Of a DNA stretch of 64,000 nt, positions 41,513-49,273 are shown piece by piece. The position numbers and the translations under genes are program-made. This stretch comes from Bacillota bacterium (lineage in GTDB: Bacteria > Bacillota > Clostridia > Oscillospirales > Acutalibacteraceae). The notes beneath the pieces are model-generated. The model was not told the origin of the DNA, did not search any database, and was given only the letters and a program-made list of their open reading frames with translations. Position 1 is the first letter of the stretch. Each line of letters begins with the position of its first letter. Location of the stretch: the NCBI GenBank assembly GCA_023410445.1, contig JAEYPT010000001.1, positions 434,001 to 498,000 of the forward strand, in the 5' to 3' direction.

Positions 41513-42410
41513 ATACCCGGTTTTGGAAGACGGAGAATGGATTCGTCCGATTTTATCCGCCGCGGGTAAAATGGGCAGCGAATTCGCTTTTGGAACGCTC
41601 TTTCTCTGGAAGGATACTTACCACTCGGAGGTCTGCCGACAGGGAGACGACACGTATTTTTGCTTCGGGGGGCCGTCTCACACGTATAAATCCCCTGTGC
41701 CGGGCGATGGAAACTATCTTAGAACGCTTGAGACCATTATCGCCGACGCAAAAGAAAAGGGCTTTCCGTTTCGGCTGTGGGGTATCGACGCCGATGAAAT
41801 GGAATACCTGGAGCGGGAGCAGCCCGGCAGGTTTCGCTTTAAGCTGGACCGGGACAGTTCCGACTATATCTACAATACCGCTGATCTGATTCAGCTGGCC
41901 GGGAGAAAATATCACGGCAAGCGGAACCATATCGCGCAGTTTGAAAAGACCTACGACTGGAGCTATGAGGACCTTTCTCCGGAAAATCTGGGCGCCTGCC
42001 GCGAGGTTGCCGAAGCGTGGTGCAAGGTGCACGGATGCAGGGATTCCAATGGGTTTCCGAGCGAACCCTGCGCCCTGAAAAAAGCATTCGACCATTTTGA
42101 AGAGCTCCATCTGGCGGGCGGACTGATCCGTATTGAAGGGAAACCGGCTGCCTTTACGATCGGTGAGGAGATCAACTCCAAAGTATATCTCCTGCACTTT
42201 GAAAAGGCGCTGGATGATTACGAAGGCCTTTACCCGGCGATTAACCACGAGTTTGCCGCACGGCATCTCGGCGGCTATGAACTGGTCAACCGCGAGGAGG
42301 ACATGGGAATCGAAGGCCTGCGGAAGGCGAAGCTTTCCTATCATCCCGCGATTCTGCTGGAAAAATATATCGTTACCCTTGCAGAAGAGACCGGAGATGC
42401 GGCGCAATGA
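41499..42410 (+). CDS. DUF2156 (phosphatidylglycerol lysyltransferase-like GNAT) protein
   Basis: A 303-residue protein of the DUF2156 family, which has the double-GNAT fold found in the C-terminal domain of MprF. Typical segments are GSEFAFGTLFLWKDTYHSEV, DSSDYIYNTADLIQLAGRKY, HGKRNHIAQFEKTYDWSYE and VYLLHFEKALDDYEGLYPAI. It lacks the MprF membrane domain. The substrate is unknown; aminoacyl transfer is possible. It is coupled to the kinase (14-base overlap) and to the following GNAT (four-base overlap). Confidence 0.85.
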   Translation: MLQFKYPVLEDGEWIRPILSAAGKMGSEFAFGTLFLWKDTYHSEVCRQGDDTYFCFGGPSHTYKSPVPGDGNYLRTLETIIADAKEKGFPFRLWGIDADEMEYLEREQPGRFRFKLDRDSSDYIYNTADLIQLAGRKYHGKRNHIAQFEKTYDWSYEDLSPENLGACREVAEAWCKVHGCRDSNGFPSEPCALKKAFDHFEELHLAGGLIRIEGKPAAFTIGEEINSKVYLLHFEKALDDYEGLYPAINHEFAARHLGGYELVNREEDMGIEGLRKAKLSYHPAILLEKYIVTLAEETGDAAQ

Positions 42411-43285
42411 TCGATTTTGCCCGTTGGGAAATGCGCGGGGAGCTGATTCGTCTCTGGCAGGTTTGTTTTCATGAACCGGAGCGCTTTCCCCGGTATTTTA
42501 TGAACAATATTTTTGCGCCGGAAAACTGCCTCGTTTATCAAACGGCGGGCACAATTGCCGCTGCCGTTCATCTGGTTCCGGCACAGGTTGTTTCGGTCGG
42601 CGGTACGGCGCGGGCGCATTATATTTTTGCGGCTGCGACGCTCCCGCAGTACCGCTCACGGGGTTATATGGCGTCTCTGCTTGCTTACGCGGCCATCGCG
42701 GGCGGGCGGCGCGGCGAACGCTTTTCAGCGGTTCTGCCTGCGGACGGGGGCCTGATTCGCTACTACGAAGCGCAGGGTTACCAGCCGTTTTACCGTGTCC
42801 GTACGCTGGAGGTCCCTCGGGAACGACTGGAACATGAGGCCGACGGAATCCAAGCGCGGCGGCTTCTTCCGGACTGCCGCAGGCTGAACGCACTGCGGAG
42901 CGGGATCCTCTCCGAAAGCAGGGGTTCGCTCCTTTGGAGTCCGGACCTGTTCTGCACGGCTTCCGGCATGCAGCGTATTTACGGGGACCGGCTGGTTTGT
43001 TCCGCGTCGGCCGGGGGAACCGCCTATGGGCTCTGCCGTCCGGCTGGGAATCTATGCGAGGTCCTGGAGATGATGTGCTCCGCTCCGGAGGCGTTCGGCG
43101 GCCTTGCAGGGGAGTTTCTCCGCGAAACGCAGGCGCAGGCTTTTCGGTTTCGCCTGCCGGTGGAGGCAGGCCCGTTCCCCGGTGAAGGGGAAATTTCGGA
43201 CTTCGGAATGATCCGGCCGCTCGGCGGAGCTTTGTTGGAAGAGATTGCTTCGGGAACGCCCTATCTGGGGCTTGCCATGGATTAG
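42407..43285 (+). CDS. GNAT family N-acetyltransferase (Eis-like length)
   Basis: A 292-residue acetyltransferase. The N-terminal GNAT domain has FAAATLPQYRSRGYMASLLA, containing the acetyl-CoA loop RSRGYM, followed by FSAVLPADGGLIRYYEAQGY. The C-terminal ~150 residues look like a second, degenerate GNAT or SCP2-like domain, as in Eis-type proteins. It overlaps the DUF2156 gene by ATGA, forming a kinase-DUF2156-GNAT operon. The acceptor is unknown. Confidence 0.83.
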   Translation: MIDFARWEMRGELIRLWQVCFHEPERFPRYFMNNIFAPENCLVYQTAGTIAAAVHLVPAQVVSVGGTARAHYIFAAATLPQYRSRGYMASLLAYAAIAGGRRGERFSAVLPADGGLIRYYEAQGYQPFYRVRTLEVPRERLEHEADGIQARRLLPDCRRLNALRSGILSESRGSLLWSPDLFCTASGMQRIYGDRLVCSASAGGTAYGLCRPAGNLCEVLEMMCSAPEAFGGLAGEFLRETQAQAFRFRLPVEAGPFPGEGEISDFGMIRPLGGALLEEIASGTPYLGLAMD

Positions 43286-43374
43286 GCAGCCGCGATTTGA
43301 TCCGGCTGCCCGGGCCAAAGTTGTTTTCTGCGATTCTGGAACCATTACATACTATGCGGTCGGAGGGATTTTTG

Positions 43375-43911
43375 ATGGTCTATGTTTTTCTGGCGGAAGG
43401 TTTTGAGGAAGTGGAGGCACTGACCCCGGTGGACCTTCTGCGGCGCGCCGGCGCCGAGGTTCGCACAGTCGGCGTGGGCGGAAAGAGGATCACCGGTTCC
43501 CACGGGATCACCGTGACGGCCGACCTGGAGGATGGAGAAATCGGAGCGGAACCGGTGGAAATGGTTGTTCTCCCCGGAGGTCCGGGAACGAAGCATCTGG
43601 ATGCTTCTCCGATTGTACGGTCCGTTGTTGCGTCCTGTGCGCGGAGCGGAAGCTATGTGACCGCCATCTGCGCCGCGCCATCCGTGCTCGGGCATATGGG
43701 ACTTTTGAAAGGGCATGAGGCGGTCTGCTTCCCCGGCTATGAGGCGGAACTGGGGGCGGATTCCATTCCGGATCTTCCCGTGTGCGAAAGCGGCCGCATC
43801 ATTACGGCACGCGGCGCGGGGGTTGCTCTGGAATTCGGTCTAGCGCTCGTGAAAGCGCTCTTCGGCTCGGAAAAATCTCAGGAGATCGGGAAGAAAATTC
43901 AATGTATGTAA
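43375..43911 (+). CDS. DJ-1/PfpI family protein
   Basis: A 178-residue DJ-1 superfamily protein. The nucleophile-elbow cysteine is C99 in YVTAICAAPSVLGHMGLLKG, the conserved glutamate lies in MVYVFLAEGFEEVEALTPVD, and VVLPGGPGTKHL and the late ITARGAGVALEFGLALV match the YajL/DJ-1 type. Members act as stress-related glyoxalases or deglycases, but the activity is debated. GGAGGG lies seven bases before the ATG at 43375. It overlaps the cyclo-ligase gene by ten bases. Confidence 0.9.
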   Translation: MVYVFLAEGFEEVEALTPVDLLRRAGAEVRTVGVGGKRITGSHGITVTADLEDGEIGAEPVEMVVLPGGPGTKHLDASPIVRSVVASCARSGSYVTAICAAPSVLGHMGLLKGHEAVCFPGYEAELGADSIPDLPVCESGRIITARGAGVALEFGLALVKALFGSEKSQEIGKKIQCM

Positions 43912-44498
43912 AAAATATCCGGGAGATCAAAAAGGGTCTCCGTGCAAAGAGCCGGCAGTTCCGGGAACGGCTCGATCCGCAGAGGAAAGCGGACATGAAC
44001 GCGGCGATCCGAAGCCGGCTTTTTTCCATGAGAGAGTTCCGGGAGGCCGACGTTGTTCTTACCTATGTGAGCAAGGAGATCGAGGTCGACACACTCGAGA
44101 TTATCCGGGCGGTGCTGGAACAGGGGAAACGGGTTGCCGTGCCGCGCTGCATTCCGGAAACCTACCGGATGGAGTTCTTTGAAATAGACACGCTGCAGGA
44201 GCTGGAAAAAGGGATGTTCGGCGTTCTGGAGCCTGTGCCGTCACGGAGCAGGCTGCTCGCCGCGGGGGGTAAACGTCTCTGCATCGTGCCGGGCCTCAGC
44301 TTCGATTCCCAGGGCTTTCGGCTCGGCTACGGAAAAGGGTATTACGACCGGTTCCTGACGAATTTTCAGGGGGCTACCGTGGGAATCTGCTATGCCGGTT
44401 GCGTGCGGTGGAATCTTCCCCACGGCTTTTACGATCGGCCGGTTGATGTGCTCATAACGGAAAAATATATCCGGCGGATTTCAGGCAGGCCGCTCTGA
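43902..44498 (+). CDS. 5-formyltetrahydrofolate cyclo-ligase
   Basis: A 198-residue enzyme converting 5-formyl-THF and ATP to 5,10-methenyl-THF. Characteristic segments are KKGLRAKSRQFRERL, VLTYVSKEIEVDTLEIIRAV, and the ATP/folate site IVPGLSFDSQGFRLGYGKGY followed by YDRFL. The normal length for the family. The ATG at 43902 lies within the end of the DJ-1 gene, so the two are coupled. mltG follows 22 bases downstream. Confidence 0.93.
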   Translation: MYVKNIREIKKGLRAKSRQFRERLDPQRKADMNAAIRSRLFSMREFREADVVLTYVSKEIEVDTLEIIRAVLEQGKRVAVPRCIPETYRMEFFEIDTLQELEKGMFGVLEPVPSRSRLLAAGGKRLCIVPGLSFDSQGFRLGYGKGYYDRFLTNFQGATVGICYAGCVRWNLPHGFYDRPVDVLITEKYIRRISGRPL

Positions 44499-44520
44499 CG
44501 GGCGCGCCGGGAGGACAGAT

Positions 44521-45825
44521 ATGAACGACGAACAGAATGACAGGGAACACAGAAGGCGCGCGGAAAATTTTCAGGTTCGCATTCGGGACGACGAGCCCAT
44601 GACGGACCTGTACTCAAGCGCGGATTCCGCCCGAGGCAGGCAGGACGGGAACGTCATCAACAGCTACAGCGATCCCCGAAAGGCGCAGCGCACCCGGAAC
44701 ACCGCGCAGATTCCGGTTCCCCCCGACCGCTCCGGCGCGGCGTTCCGGGAACGGAATCGTGAAAAGGGACGGAAGAATCGTCGCTTTTTCCGTCTGGTCT
44801 GGCTCGTGATGATCCTGTTGGTCAGTCTTCTTGTGGGACAGTACTGCATTTCCGGTATCGACGATATGCTCGCGCGCGGCCGCAGTAGCGTGAATCTGAC
44901 CGTGGAGATTCCGAAGGATGCGACGCTCAATCAGGTGACGTCTGTTCTGAATAAAGCGGGCGTCGTGCAGAACATAAGCTTTTTCAAGCTGTTTGCAAAG
45001 ATGACCAAGGCCCCGTCCACCTTTGACGGCGGAAGCTATCAGCTGAAAACGGATATGGATTACGAGGAACTTCTGAACACGCTCCAGTCTACCAATAACC
45101 GTGTCGATACCGTCAAGATCACCTTCCGCGAGGGGGTCAACGCCCCTGAAATTGCAGCGGCGTTGGAAAAGAATGGCGTATGCTCCGCGAAGGACGCCAT
45201 CGCTGTCTTTAACGGGAGCCAGCTGGACGCGAGCTTCGACATGCTGCAGCAGATCAATAACGCCTCGAAGCGCTATTACAAACTGGAGGGGTATCTTTTC
45301 CCGGATACCTATGAATTCTACAAAAATGAGGACCCAACCCAGGCGGTAAAGAAACTGGTCAGCAACTGCAACACGAAGCTGACGAAGCAGATCCGCCAAA
45401 AGGCGGAGGCCGAAAATCTGACCGTCGATCAGATGCTGACGCTCGCTTCCATGATCCAGGCCGAGGCGGCTGATGCGGCGGATATGTATAATGTTTCCTC
45501 CGTTTTCCACAACCGCCTTACCAGCGGGCAAACGGATCTCCGCAGGCTTGCCTCCGACCCGACAACCTATTATCCGTACCGTCAGCTTTCCTCGGTTCCG
45601 GCGGCCATCCGTTCCACCTATAAGAGCCGGTACGACACCTACAAACTGGAAGGTCTGCCGCCCGGACCGATCTGCAGCCCCGGCATGGATGCGATTGATG
45701 CGGCGCTGAACCCGGCTTCCACCGACTACTATTATTTTTGCCACGATAAAAAAGGGAAGGCCTATTATGCGGAGACGAACGCGCAGCATCAGGCCAATCT
45801 GAAGAAAGCGGGACTGCTGAAATGA
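44521..45825 (+). CDS. mltG: Endolytic transglycosylase MltG (YceG)
   Basis: A 434-residue inner-membrane glycan-strand terminase. A ~85-residue charged cytoplasmic tail precedes one membrane helix (~91-113, LVWLVMILLVSLLVGQYCIS), a LysM-like segment, and the YceG catalytic domain. The motifs EGYLFPDTYEFYK and LTLASMIQAEAADAADM are present (likely catalytic Glu at 315), with SDPTTYYPY and LPPGPICSPGMDAIDAAL near the end. The long cytoplasmic tail is typical of Firmicutes. It overlaps the trhP gene by ATGA. Confidence 0.93.
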   Translation: MNDEQNDREHRRRAENFQVRIRDDEPMTDLYSSADSARGRQDGNVINSYSDPRKAQRTRNTAQIPVPPDRSGAAFRERNREKGRKNRRFFRLVWLVMILLVSLLVGQYCISGIDDMLARGRSSVNLTVEIPKDATLNQVTSVLNKAGVVQNISFFKLFAKMTKAPSTFDGGSYQLKTDMDYEELLNTLQSTNNRVDTVKITFREGVNAPEIAAALEKNGVCSAKDAIAVFNGSQLDASFDMLQQINNASKRYYKLEGYLFPDTYEFYKNEDPTQAVKKLVSNCNTKLTKQIRQKAEAENLTVDQMLTLASMIQAEAADAADMYNVSSVFHNRLTSGQTDLRRLASDPTTYYPYRQLSSVPAAIRSTYKSRYDTYKLEGLPPGPICSPGMDAIDAALNPASTDYYYFCHDKKGKAYYAETNAQHQANLKKAGLLK

Positions 45826-47075
45826 GAAAGAATTCCCCGGACTGCCCGGAGGTGCTTGCTCCGGCCGGAGATCGGGAACGGCTGGAAGCGGCCGTCCGGT
45901 TTGGAGCGGACGCGGTGTATCTGGCAGGCCGGGAATTCGGTATGCGCACCTCTTCCCAAAATTTTGGTCCGGAGGAGCTTACCTCGGCCGTAGCGTTTGC
46001 TCACACGGCCGGAGTGCGAGTTTACCTTACTTGCAATACGGTCCCGCGCAATTCCGAACTGGAACGTTTGCCGGATTTTTTTCGGGAAGCCGCACAGGCG
46101 GGCGTCGATGCCCTGATTCTGACGGATTTCGGTGCGATGCGTCTGGCGCAGAAGTATGCTCCGGGAGTAGAAATTCATATTTCCACGCAGGCAGGGGTGG
46201 CAAACTATGCCGCGGCGAACGCCTTTTATGAGCTCGGTGCCCGGCGTGTCGTTCTCGCAAGGGAACTCACGCTGGAGGAGGTCGCCGGAATCCGGGAGAA
46301 TACTCCGCAGGACCTTGAACTGGAAGTGTTCGTGCACGGGTCCATGTGCGTTTCCTTTTCCGGCCGGTGTCTGCTTTCTCAGTATTTTACGGGGCGTGAC
46401 GCGAACCGGGGTGACTGTGCGCAGCCGTGCCGTTGGAAGTACGCTCTGATGGAGGAAACCAGACCGGGACGTTACATGCCCATTGAGCAGGACGGAACCG
46501 GCACCTATATTATGAACTCCCGGGACCTCTGCATGGCGGAGCATATTCCCGAACTGGTAAAGGCGGGTGTTTCGTCGCTCAAAATCGAGGGGCGGGCAAA
46601 ATCCTCCTACTACGCCGCTGCCGTGACGAATGCTTACCGCCATGCGGTCGACGCGTTCCGCGCGGACCCCGCTTCGCCGCTTCCGGCTTGGATTCGGGTG
46701 GAGCTTGACAAAATCAGTCACCGGGAATACTGCACCGGTTTTTACTTTGGGGATCAGCCCGGTCAGGTGTACGCGAACGGCGGCTATGTGCGGGACTACG
46801 AAGTGATCGCAATATGCACCGGCTATTCGGATGGCACGGCCGTGCTGGAGCAGAGAAACCGCTTTTTCCGCGGGGATACGGCGGATGTTTTGGAACCGCA
46901 GGGAATCCCGTATCTTCTGCCGTTGGACGAACTGTTCGATGCGGAGGGGAATCCGCTGGAAAATGCGAACCATGCCCAGATGAAGGTATTGCTCCGTACG
47001 GAGCACCCGGTGGCACCCGGAGCAATTTTACGGAAACGGATCGGCGTACCTTCCATAAATAAGGGAACAAACTAA
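45822..47075 (+). CDS. trhP: U32 family peptidase-like tRNA hydroxylation protein (TrhP/YrrO type)
   Basis: A 417-residue U32 protein. The hallmark is HGSMCVSFSGRCLLSQYFTG followed by RDANRGDCAQPCRWKY, with cysteines for an iron-sulfur cluster. APAGDRERLEAAVRFGADAV and STQAGVANYAAANAFYELGA mark the TIM-barrel N-terminus, and KISHREYCTGFYFG the C-terminal domain. Members such as TrhP take part in prephenate-dependent 5-hydroxyuridine formation at tRNA position 34. In Bacillus the homologues lie close to mltG (yrrL), matching the neighbourhood here. Confidence 0.87.
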   Translation: MRKNSPDCPEVLAPAGDRERLEAAVRFGADAVYLAGREFGMRTSSQNFGPEELTSAVAFAHTAGVRVYLTCNTVPRNSELERLPDFFREAAQAGVDALILTDFGAMRLAQKYAPGVEIHISTQAGVANYAAANAFYELGARRVVLARELTLEEVAGIRENTPQDLELEVFVHGSMCVSFSGRCLLSQYFTGRDANRGDCAQPCRWKYALMEETRPGRYMPIEQDGTGTYIMNSRDLCMAEHIPELVKAGVSSLKIEGRAKSSYYAAAVTNAYRHAVDAFRADPASPLPAWIRVELDKISHREYCTGFYFGDQPGQVYANGGYVRDYEVIAICTGYSDGTAVLEQRNRFFRGDTADVLEPQGIPYLLPLDELFDAEGNPLENANHAQMKVLLRTEHPVAPGAILRKRIGVPSINKGTN

Positions 47076-47142
47076 CTATAAATTTCCGGTTCCCTATTCC
47101 ACCTTTTTGAGGGCCTTTACCGGAATGATATGTTTAAAAATC

Positions 47143-47182
47143 CCTCCCGCAGGCAACAATAGGCCTGACGGGAGGCGCTTTT
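47143..47182 (+). terminator. Terminator-like hairpin covering the ribosome site of the PBP gene
   Basis: CCTCCCGCAGGC (47143-47154) pairs with GCCTGACGGGAGG (47163-47175) with a one-base bulge, followed by CGCTTTTT running into the ATG at 47184. The right arm contains the GGGAGG ribosome site, so it could both end the trhP transcript and limit translation of the PBP. Confidence 0.6.
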
Positions 47183-47183
47183 T

Positions 47184-48836
47184 ATGCGGGGAATGGCAAG
47201 GCGCACGGTGGTGTGTTACGGTCTGCTAATGACAGGCCTTTTTTTTGCGATCCTGATTCTCCGCGGCGTTTCCGGCGGAGAAGAGTTGGCGAAGACGGCC
47301 GAGCTGCAGAGCAGCTATAAGCTGACGGTGGCTTCCACCCGCGGCACGATCTACGACTGCAATCTCAACGCCATGACCGGGCTGGAAAAACAATATGCCG
47401 CCGCTATTGTACCCAGCGTGCAGAGCACGGCGGCTCTGGATCGGATTCTTCCGGCTTCGCAGATGCAGCAGGTCTACGAAACTCTTTCACAGGGCCAGCC
47501 GTTTGTGCTGAAGCTCCCGCAGAAAATCGAGGCGAAGGGCGTGGACGTTTTCACTGTGGATAAACGTTATTCCGAGCATCAGGAGGCCGCACACATTCTT
47601 GGGTATCTCAACGGAACGGGTGAAGGGGCCGCCGGGGTGGAGAAGGCCTTCAACAATGTTCTTAGCCAAGGGCAAGGCCGCATCACGGTCTCTTACCGGG
47701 TGGACGCGCTGAACCGCGTGCTGGCTGGGGAGCAGGAGGAAATTTCCGATACCACCTCCCTCGGCAGGTCAGGTGTCGTTCTCACGCTGGACCAGACGCT
47801 TCAGACGTTGGCGGAACAGGCCGCCGACAGCACAAAGCTGACCAAAGCGGGAATTCTGATTCTGGAGGTTCCGAGCGGGAAAATCCGCGCCATGGTCAGC
47901 CGACCGAACTTTTCCCCTGAGAACGTTGCGGCTGTTCTCAAAAGTCCGGATTCTCCGCTGCTGAACCGCTGCATGTCCGCCTATAGCGTCGGTTCCGTGT
48001 TCAAACTGGTATCAGCGGCATCGGCGCTGGAATACGGAATTTCACCAGATTATTCCTACACCTGCAACGGGGCAATTAACGTGGACGGCGCATATTTTCA
48101 TTGTTTTAACGGGGAGAGCCACGGAAAAGAGAATATGCAGCAGGCAATTGCAAATTCCTGCAATGCCTATTTCGTCAACCTGATGCAGCAGGTGCCGCCC
48201 CAGCAGTTCCTCCTGATGGCGCAGTCGCTTGGCTTCGGCCGATCCTCTCTGGTCGCTCCGGGTATCGCCTCCGACCCCGGTGTTCTTCCGAGTCTGAAAA
48301 GCCTTGCCGTGCCGCGTGCTTTGGCCAATTTTTCGTTCGGTCAGGGCGACCTTACGGCCACACCGCTTCAGATTGCGGCGCTGGTCAATGCGGTTGCTTC
48401 CGGAGGCGTTTATACGCAGCCGACCCTGTACGAGGGTATTGTAGACCGGAACCTGAAATTCACCAGCCGTGCCGCGCAGCCGCAGGAAACCCGGGCAATG
48501 TCGGAAGAAACGGCGCGTCTGCTCCAAACGTTTATGGAGGCTTCCATTGAGGTCGGCACCAGCAAAAAAGGCAAGCCGGATTTCGGCGGTGCGGGCGCCA
48601 AGACCGCTACGGCGCAGACGGGGCATTACACCAATGGTATAGAGGACGTGGAGTCCTGGTTCGCGGGTTTTTATCCATATAATCACCCCAAATACGTCAT
48701 CTGCATCTTCGCGGAGGGCGGCAGCGGCGGCGGCGCAACCTGTGGCCCTGCCTTCCGGCAGATTGCCGACAACCTCTACGCGCTGATGAATCAGAAAGCC
48801 CTTTCCGCCTCGCCGCTCAGCGTTCATGGGAATTGA
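47184..48836 (+). CDS. Penicillin-binding protein transpeptidase (class B-like, unusual KTA motif)
   Basis: A 550-residue bitopic D,D-transpeptidase. One N-terminal membrane helix (~9-26) is followed by a short dimerisation-type domain (STRGTIYDCNLNAMTGLEK) and the transpeptidase domain. The active-site SxxK is SVFK (271-274) and SxN is SCN (325-327). The third motif, usually KTG, reads KTA (473-475) in KTATAQTG. There are no PASTA domains. It resembles FtsI/SpoVD-type enzymes for septal or spore wall synthesis. The gene sits alone between trhP and the alaS T-box. Confidence 0.87.
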   Translation: MRGMARRTVVCYGLLMTGLFFAILILRGVSGGEELAKTAELQSSYKLTVASTRGTIYDCNLNAMTGLEKQYAAAIVPSVQSTAALDRILPASQMQQVYETLSQGQPFVLKLPQKIEAKGVDVFTVDKRYSEHQEAAHILGYLNGTGEGAAGVEKAFNNVLSQGQGRITVSYRVDALNRVLAGEQEEISDTTSLGRSGVVLTLDQTLQTLAEQAADSTKLTKAGILILEVPSGKIRAMVSRPNFSPENVAAVLKSPDSPLLNRCMSAYSVGSVFKLVSAASALEYGISPDYSYTCNGAINVDGAYFHCFNGESHGKENMQQAIANSCNAYFVNLMQQVPPQQFLLMAQSLGFGRSSLVAPGIASDPGVLPSLKSLAVPRALANFSFGQGDLTATPLQIAALVNAVASGGVYTQPTLYEGIVDRNLKFTSRAAQPQETRAMSEETARLLQTFMEASIEVGTSKKGKPDFGGAGAKTATAQTGHYTNGIEDVESWFAGFYPYNHPKYVICIFAEGGSGGGATCGPAFRQIADNLYALMNQKALSASPLSVHGN

Positions 48837-48861
48837 CAAGCCTAAAAAAACGGATTATAAT
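48833..48861 (+). promoter_or_regulatory. Consensus sigma-A promoter for alaS
   Basis: TTGACA (48833-48838) and TATAAT (48856-48861) are 17 bases apart, a full consensus match. The -35 overlaps the PBP stop codon. Confidence 0.9.
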
Positions 48862-48867
48862 CAGAAT

Positions 48868-49107
48868 AAATGCATAGTTCAAAGGCGTTGAAGGGCAACA
48901 GCGCGGGCGGCTCCGTATCAGAGAGGGAATTCACGGCTGAAAGATTCCTGCGGAAGACGGCGCGGCGGGCCGGCCCCGAGCTCCGCGGCGAGAAGCCCGG
49001 CGTTTCCTGCGTTAAGGGGGAAAAGCGGCGCCCTTCGGAGCGCAATTTGGGTGGTACCACGGGTTTTTCCGTCCCATAGGGACGGGGGAGCTCTATTTTT
49101 TTGGCAG
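48868..49107 (+). ncRNA. T-box leader (tRNA-Ala-sensing riboswitch) of alaS
   Basis: The 14-base T-box core TGGGTGGTACCACGG lies at 49048-49062, followed by a terminator (CCGTCCC 49069-49075 / GGGACGG 49079-49085 and a T7 run at 49096-49102). Upstream, AGAGAG and a GGAAT...ATTCC stem (around 48922-48955) with GGCTGAAAG form the Stem I distal part. Uncharged tRNA-Ala pairing would disrupt the terminator. The specifier codon was not confidently located in this GC-rich Stem I; identity as Ala rests on the downstream gene. The remaining ~170 bases to alaS hold two more hairpins and no gene. Confidence 0.9.
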
Positions 49108-49179
49108 GGCAGGCAGGCTGAGCCTGCACGCAAGGACCCGGCGTTTTGTCCGGAGACAATTTGAAGCGGAGTGTGCCGG

Positions 49180-49201
49180 GGCAGTTTTAAACTGCTCCCG
49201 A
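49180..49201 (+). repeat. Hairpin between T-box terminator and alaS
   Basis: GGGGCAGTTT and AAACTGCTCC form a perfect stem centred near 49190, without a T tail. A smaller GCAGGC/GCCTGC hairpin lies at 49113-49127. Role unknown; perhaps mRNA processing or stability after T-box read-through. Confidence 0.5.
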
Positions 49202-49273
49202 AAAATACGTAGTTTCAGAAAGTAATCTTATAAATAAATGATCCCCCTGTTGGGGCGGAATGGGAGTAATTGT

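Noticed and set aside
43348..43354. A second CATACTA element, before the DJ-1 gene
   Set aside because: It fits the sigma-G -10 but has no matching -35 at the right distance, and the downstream genes are housekeeping-like; probably chance.
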